Source: Gammaproteobacteria bacterium (GTDB lineage: Bacteria; Pseudomonadota; Gammaproteobacteria; Natronospirales; REEB76). Taken from it: a stretch of DNA of 64,000 nucleotides. Below, piece by piece: positions 62,096-64,000 of this stretch. The DNA lies in NCBI GenBank assembly GCA_036383255.1, contig DASVOS010000005.1:27671-91670 (forward strand), given 5' to 3'. Numbering within the stretch: the stretch's first letter is position 1; each line of letters begins with the position of its first letter. The notes below the pieces were generated by a model. That model was not told the origin of the DNA. It saw only the letters and a list, made by a program, of their open reading frames with translations, and made no database searches. Both the position numbers and the translations under genes were made by a program.

Positions 62096-63378
62096 GCGTC
62101 GGCGTACCCAAGCAGCTCGGAAAATACACCTTGGGCAAGGAGCTCGGGCGCGGCGCCTCGGGCATCGTGTACCTGGCGAACGACCCGTTCGCGCACCGCG
62201 ACGTGGCGATCAAGGTCTATCTCTCCGACGCGGACATGGATGCCTCCAAGGCCAAGCTCTACCGCAAGCTGTTCTTCAACGAGGCCCATGTCGCCGGCAA
62301 GCTGGTGCACCCCAGCGTGCTGCCGATCTACGACGCCGGCGAGGAAGGCGGCCTACGCTACGTGGTGATGATGTACCTCGAGGGCTACAAGTCACTGGCC
62401 GAGCACACCCGGCAGGACAACCTGCTGCCCATCAAGAAGGTGGTGGAGGTATTCTTCGCCATGGCCAAGGCGCTGGATTACGCCCACCGCAACGGCGTGA
62501 TCCACCGCGACATCAAGCCCGCCAACGTCATGATCGGACCGACCGGCCAGATCATGATCGTGGACTTCGGCGTCGCCAAGCACGCCTTGGGGCAGTCCAC
62601 CCAGATCACCGGTATCGTCGGCACACCTCGCTACATGTCGCCGGAGCAGGTGCGGGACGAGGACGTGGGCAACCAGACCGACCTGTTCTCGATGGGCGTC
62701 ATGATCTACGAGATGCTCACCGGCGTGCCCTGCTTCTTCGGCGACTCGCTGCCGAGCCTGACCCACCAGATCATCAACACCGAGCCGGCGCCGCTCTCGC
62801 AACTGCGCAACGACGTGCCGGACTCGCTCAACAAGATCGTGCTGCGCTGCCTCAAGAAGAACCTCAAGCAGCGCTATAAGACCGGCATGGACGTGGCCGG
62901 CGACCTCATCAACGTCTCCGACGCGCTCAGCAGCCAGGCCGAAGAGATCGCCGAGCAGGAGCGCTACAACCTGCTCAGCAACCTGACTTTCTTCAGCGAG
63001 TTCACCCAGCCCGAGATCTGGGAGATCATGCACGCTGGCGCCTGGAAGAACTTCAAGGCCGGTGACGTGGTGGTGAAGGAAGGCGAGCTGGACGACAGCT
63101 TCTTCGTCATCGTGTCGGGTGAGGCGACCGTGCACAAGGGCAAGACCCTGCTGGGCTCGCTCAAGGCCGGAGACTGCTTCGGCGAGATGGGCTATCTCAA
63201 TAAGACCAAGCGCAGCGCCACGGTGCGGGCCAAGAGCGACGTTAGCGTGCTCAGGGTCAATGCCACCCTGATGGAGAAGGCCTCGCGCGACTGCCAGCTC
63301 AGGTTCTACAAGGTGTTCGCCCACACCCTCATCGAACGCCTGACTCACACCACAGAGAAGCTGCAGGCAAACGCCTGA
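62092..63378 (+). CDS. Serine/threonine kinase with C-terminal cyclic-nucleotide-binding-like domain
   Basis: 428 residues. Kinase domain (1 to about 280): LGRGASG glycine loop, K41, IHRDIKPANV (D140), VDFGVAK (158-160), SPEQ. After a helical linker, residues about 300-415 are a cNMP-binding/CRP-like domain: GDVVVKEGELDDSFFVIVSG then FGEMGYLNKTKRSATVRA, which retains Glu and Arg of the phosphate-binding cassette. It may therefore be a bacterial counterpart of cyclic-nucleotide-dependent kinases. No membrane segment. Coupled by a 4-bp overlap to the repeat lipoprotein gene; paralogous to the kinase at 1-685. Confidence 0.93.
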   Translation: MSVGVPKQLGKYTLGKELGRGASGIVYLANDPFAHRDVAIKVYLSDADMDASKAKLYRKLFFNEAHVAGKLVHPSVLPIYDAGEEGGLRYVVMMYLEGYKSLAEHTRQDNLLPIKKVVEVFFAMAKALDYAHRNGVIHRDIKPANVMIGPTGQIMIVDFGVAKHALGQSTQITGIVGTPRYMSPEQVRDEDVGNQTDLFSMGVMIYEMLTGVPCFFGDSLPSLTHQIINTEPAPLSQLRNDVPDSLNKIVLRCLKKNLKQRYKTGMDVAGDLINVSDALSSQAEEIAEQERYNLLSNLTFFSEFTQPEIWEIMHAGAWKNFKAGDVVVKEGELDDSFFVIVSGEATVHKGKTLLGSLKAGDCFGEMGYLNKTKRSATVRAKSDVSVLRVNATLMEKASRDCQLRFYKVFAHTLIERLTHTTEKLQANA

Positions 63379-63393
63379 CCCGGAGCCTTCGGC

Positions 63394-64000
63394 TCAATCC
63401 ACCTGGGTCCTGAATACCAGCCTGAAACTGGGCGACGTCGCGCCGGTCTTGCCGTTCATGAAGGTGCCGGCGGTGAAAGTGGCCTTGATGCACTTCACGT
63501 TCGCATCCAGCGTGCCGGCACCGCCGGTGGGCGAGTAGCTGGTTGTGCAGGCGGCGTTCGAGAAGAACGTGTAGGTCGGCGCCGAGAGGCCGCTGCTGGT
63601 GGTGCCGTCCGTGAAGCCCGGGCTGCCGATGATGTAGGTGGTGTTGGTGGGGATGGCGTCGCTGATGGACACGCCGTTGGCACGGCCCTTGCCGCTGTTG
63701 CTCACCACCACGCTGTACTGGCTGATGCTGCCGCTCACGGCGCGGGGCTTCACGCTGCCCAGGGGATCGGAGATCACGCTCACGGACTTCACGATGGTGA
63801 GGCTCGGCCGGCGCAGCTCGAAGCTGCCGTTGGCGGTGTGGGTGACCGTGCCCTCGGTGCCTTCGAAGCCCTTGACCGTTGGAGTCCAGAAGCCCTCCGC
63901 GACGGTGTCGCCGAGGACATAGCCGATGGTGTTGGTGGGTGAATTGCTGTAGTACTCGAAGGTCTTGGTGTCGGCGCCGGAGTCCGCCACCTGGACCATG
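63394..64000 (-). CDS. C-terminal part of a DUF11-type surface repeat protein (5' end outside the window)
   Basis: About 202 residues. A conserved-repeat/DUF11-like beta-sandwich is visible (TIVKSVSVISDPLGS, SISQYSVVVSNSGKGRANGV, SISDAIPTNTTYIIGSP), with Thr/Ser-rich sequence around it. Such domains occur in large secreted or surface proteins. It is truncated by the window edge, although an internal Met codon at 63999 is in frame. It runs convergently with the kinase gene, with only 15 bp between them. Export signals, if any, are not in the window. Confidence 0.75.
   Translation of the reverse strand, partial: MVQVADSGADTKTFEYYSNSPTNTIGYVLGDTVAEGFWTPTVKGFEGTEGTVTHTANGSFELRRPSLTIVKSVSVISDPLGSVKPRAVSGSISQYSVVVSNSGKGRANGVSISDAIPTNTTYIIGSPGFTDGTTSSGLSAPTYTFFSNAACTTSYSPTGGAGTLDANVKCIKATFTAGTFMNGKTGATSPSFRLVFRTQVD

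Overview
The window is a dense, GC-rich bacterial chromosome segment with short intergenic gaps, many 4-bp ATGA/GTGA overlaps and frequent GTG/TTG starts. The gene orders point to Gammaproteobacteria: glyA-nrdR-ribD-ribE-ribBA-ribH-nusB-thiL-pgpA, guaB-guaA next to xseA, a single-chain PurL of about 1290 residues, and a fimT-pilV-pilW-pilX-pilY1-pilE minor-pilin cluster. A Xanthomonadales/Nevskiales-like lineage is my best guess; this is inference without a database search. No IS element, prophage, CRISPR array or rRNA is visible. One tRNA gene (Ser, anticodon CGA) is present.

Layout. 1-8943 (minus): end of a Ser/Thr kinase gene, then the riboflavin/thiamine/one-carbon operon and a histone-deacetylase-like hydrolase. 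9012-12956: a RimB/RimK-type pair, ettA, and ferredoxin-NADP reductase. 13091-14705: two tandem exported methyltransferase-like proteins. 14841-26802: histidine utilisation (hutG, hutF | hutI, hutH ... hutU), interrupted by two DUF4382 lipoproteins, an NlpC/P60 lipoprotein and the pxpABC 5-oxoprolinase genes. With HutF and HutG, histidine would go to glutamate, formate and ammonia. 26879-29218: a BlaI-type repressor and M56 metallopeptidase divergent from a small lipoprotein, with two clear palindromic operators between them. 29336-35367: purL, an MBL-fold hydrolase, a DUF1820 gene, tRNA-Ser with a peculiar repeat region, and tadA.

35540-40008 holds a large ATPase-LuxR regulator followed by DUF4242, a small ORF, a MddA-like methyltransferase and a second DUF4242 gene. 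Two of these genes share a near-identical promoter region. 40012-45554: guaA, guaB, xseA and an M23 peptidase. 45558-49663 (minus): a tightly coupled operon of exported amidohydrolase, permease, MetX-family acyltransferase and cysteine dioxygenase. 49824-57073: the minor pilin/PilY1 operon. 57172-64000: gshA, a DsbA-family protein, a Na+/Ca2+ antiporter, a three-repeat lipoprotein coupled to a kinase with a cyclic-nucleotide-binding-like domain, and the end of a DUF11 surface protein.

The most interesting signals are: inverted and direct copies of the tRNA-Ser 3' end downstream of the tRNA; two related ~130-bp palindromes that each begin immediately 3' of a stop codon; the BlaI/M56 locus, whose lipoprotein and peptidase carry a similar Cys-Glu...Gly-Ser...Arg-x-Cys motif; a candidate operator-controlled small RNA downstream of hutH; and the amidohydrolase-permease-MetX-cysteine dioxygenase operon.
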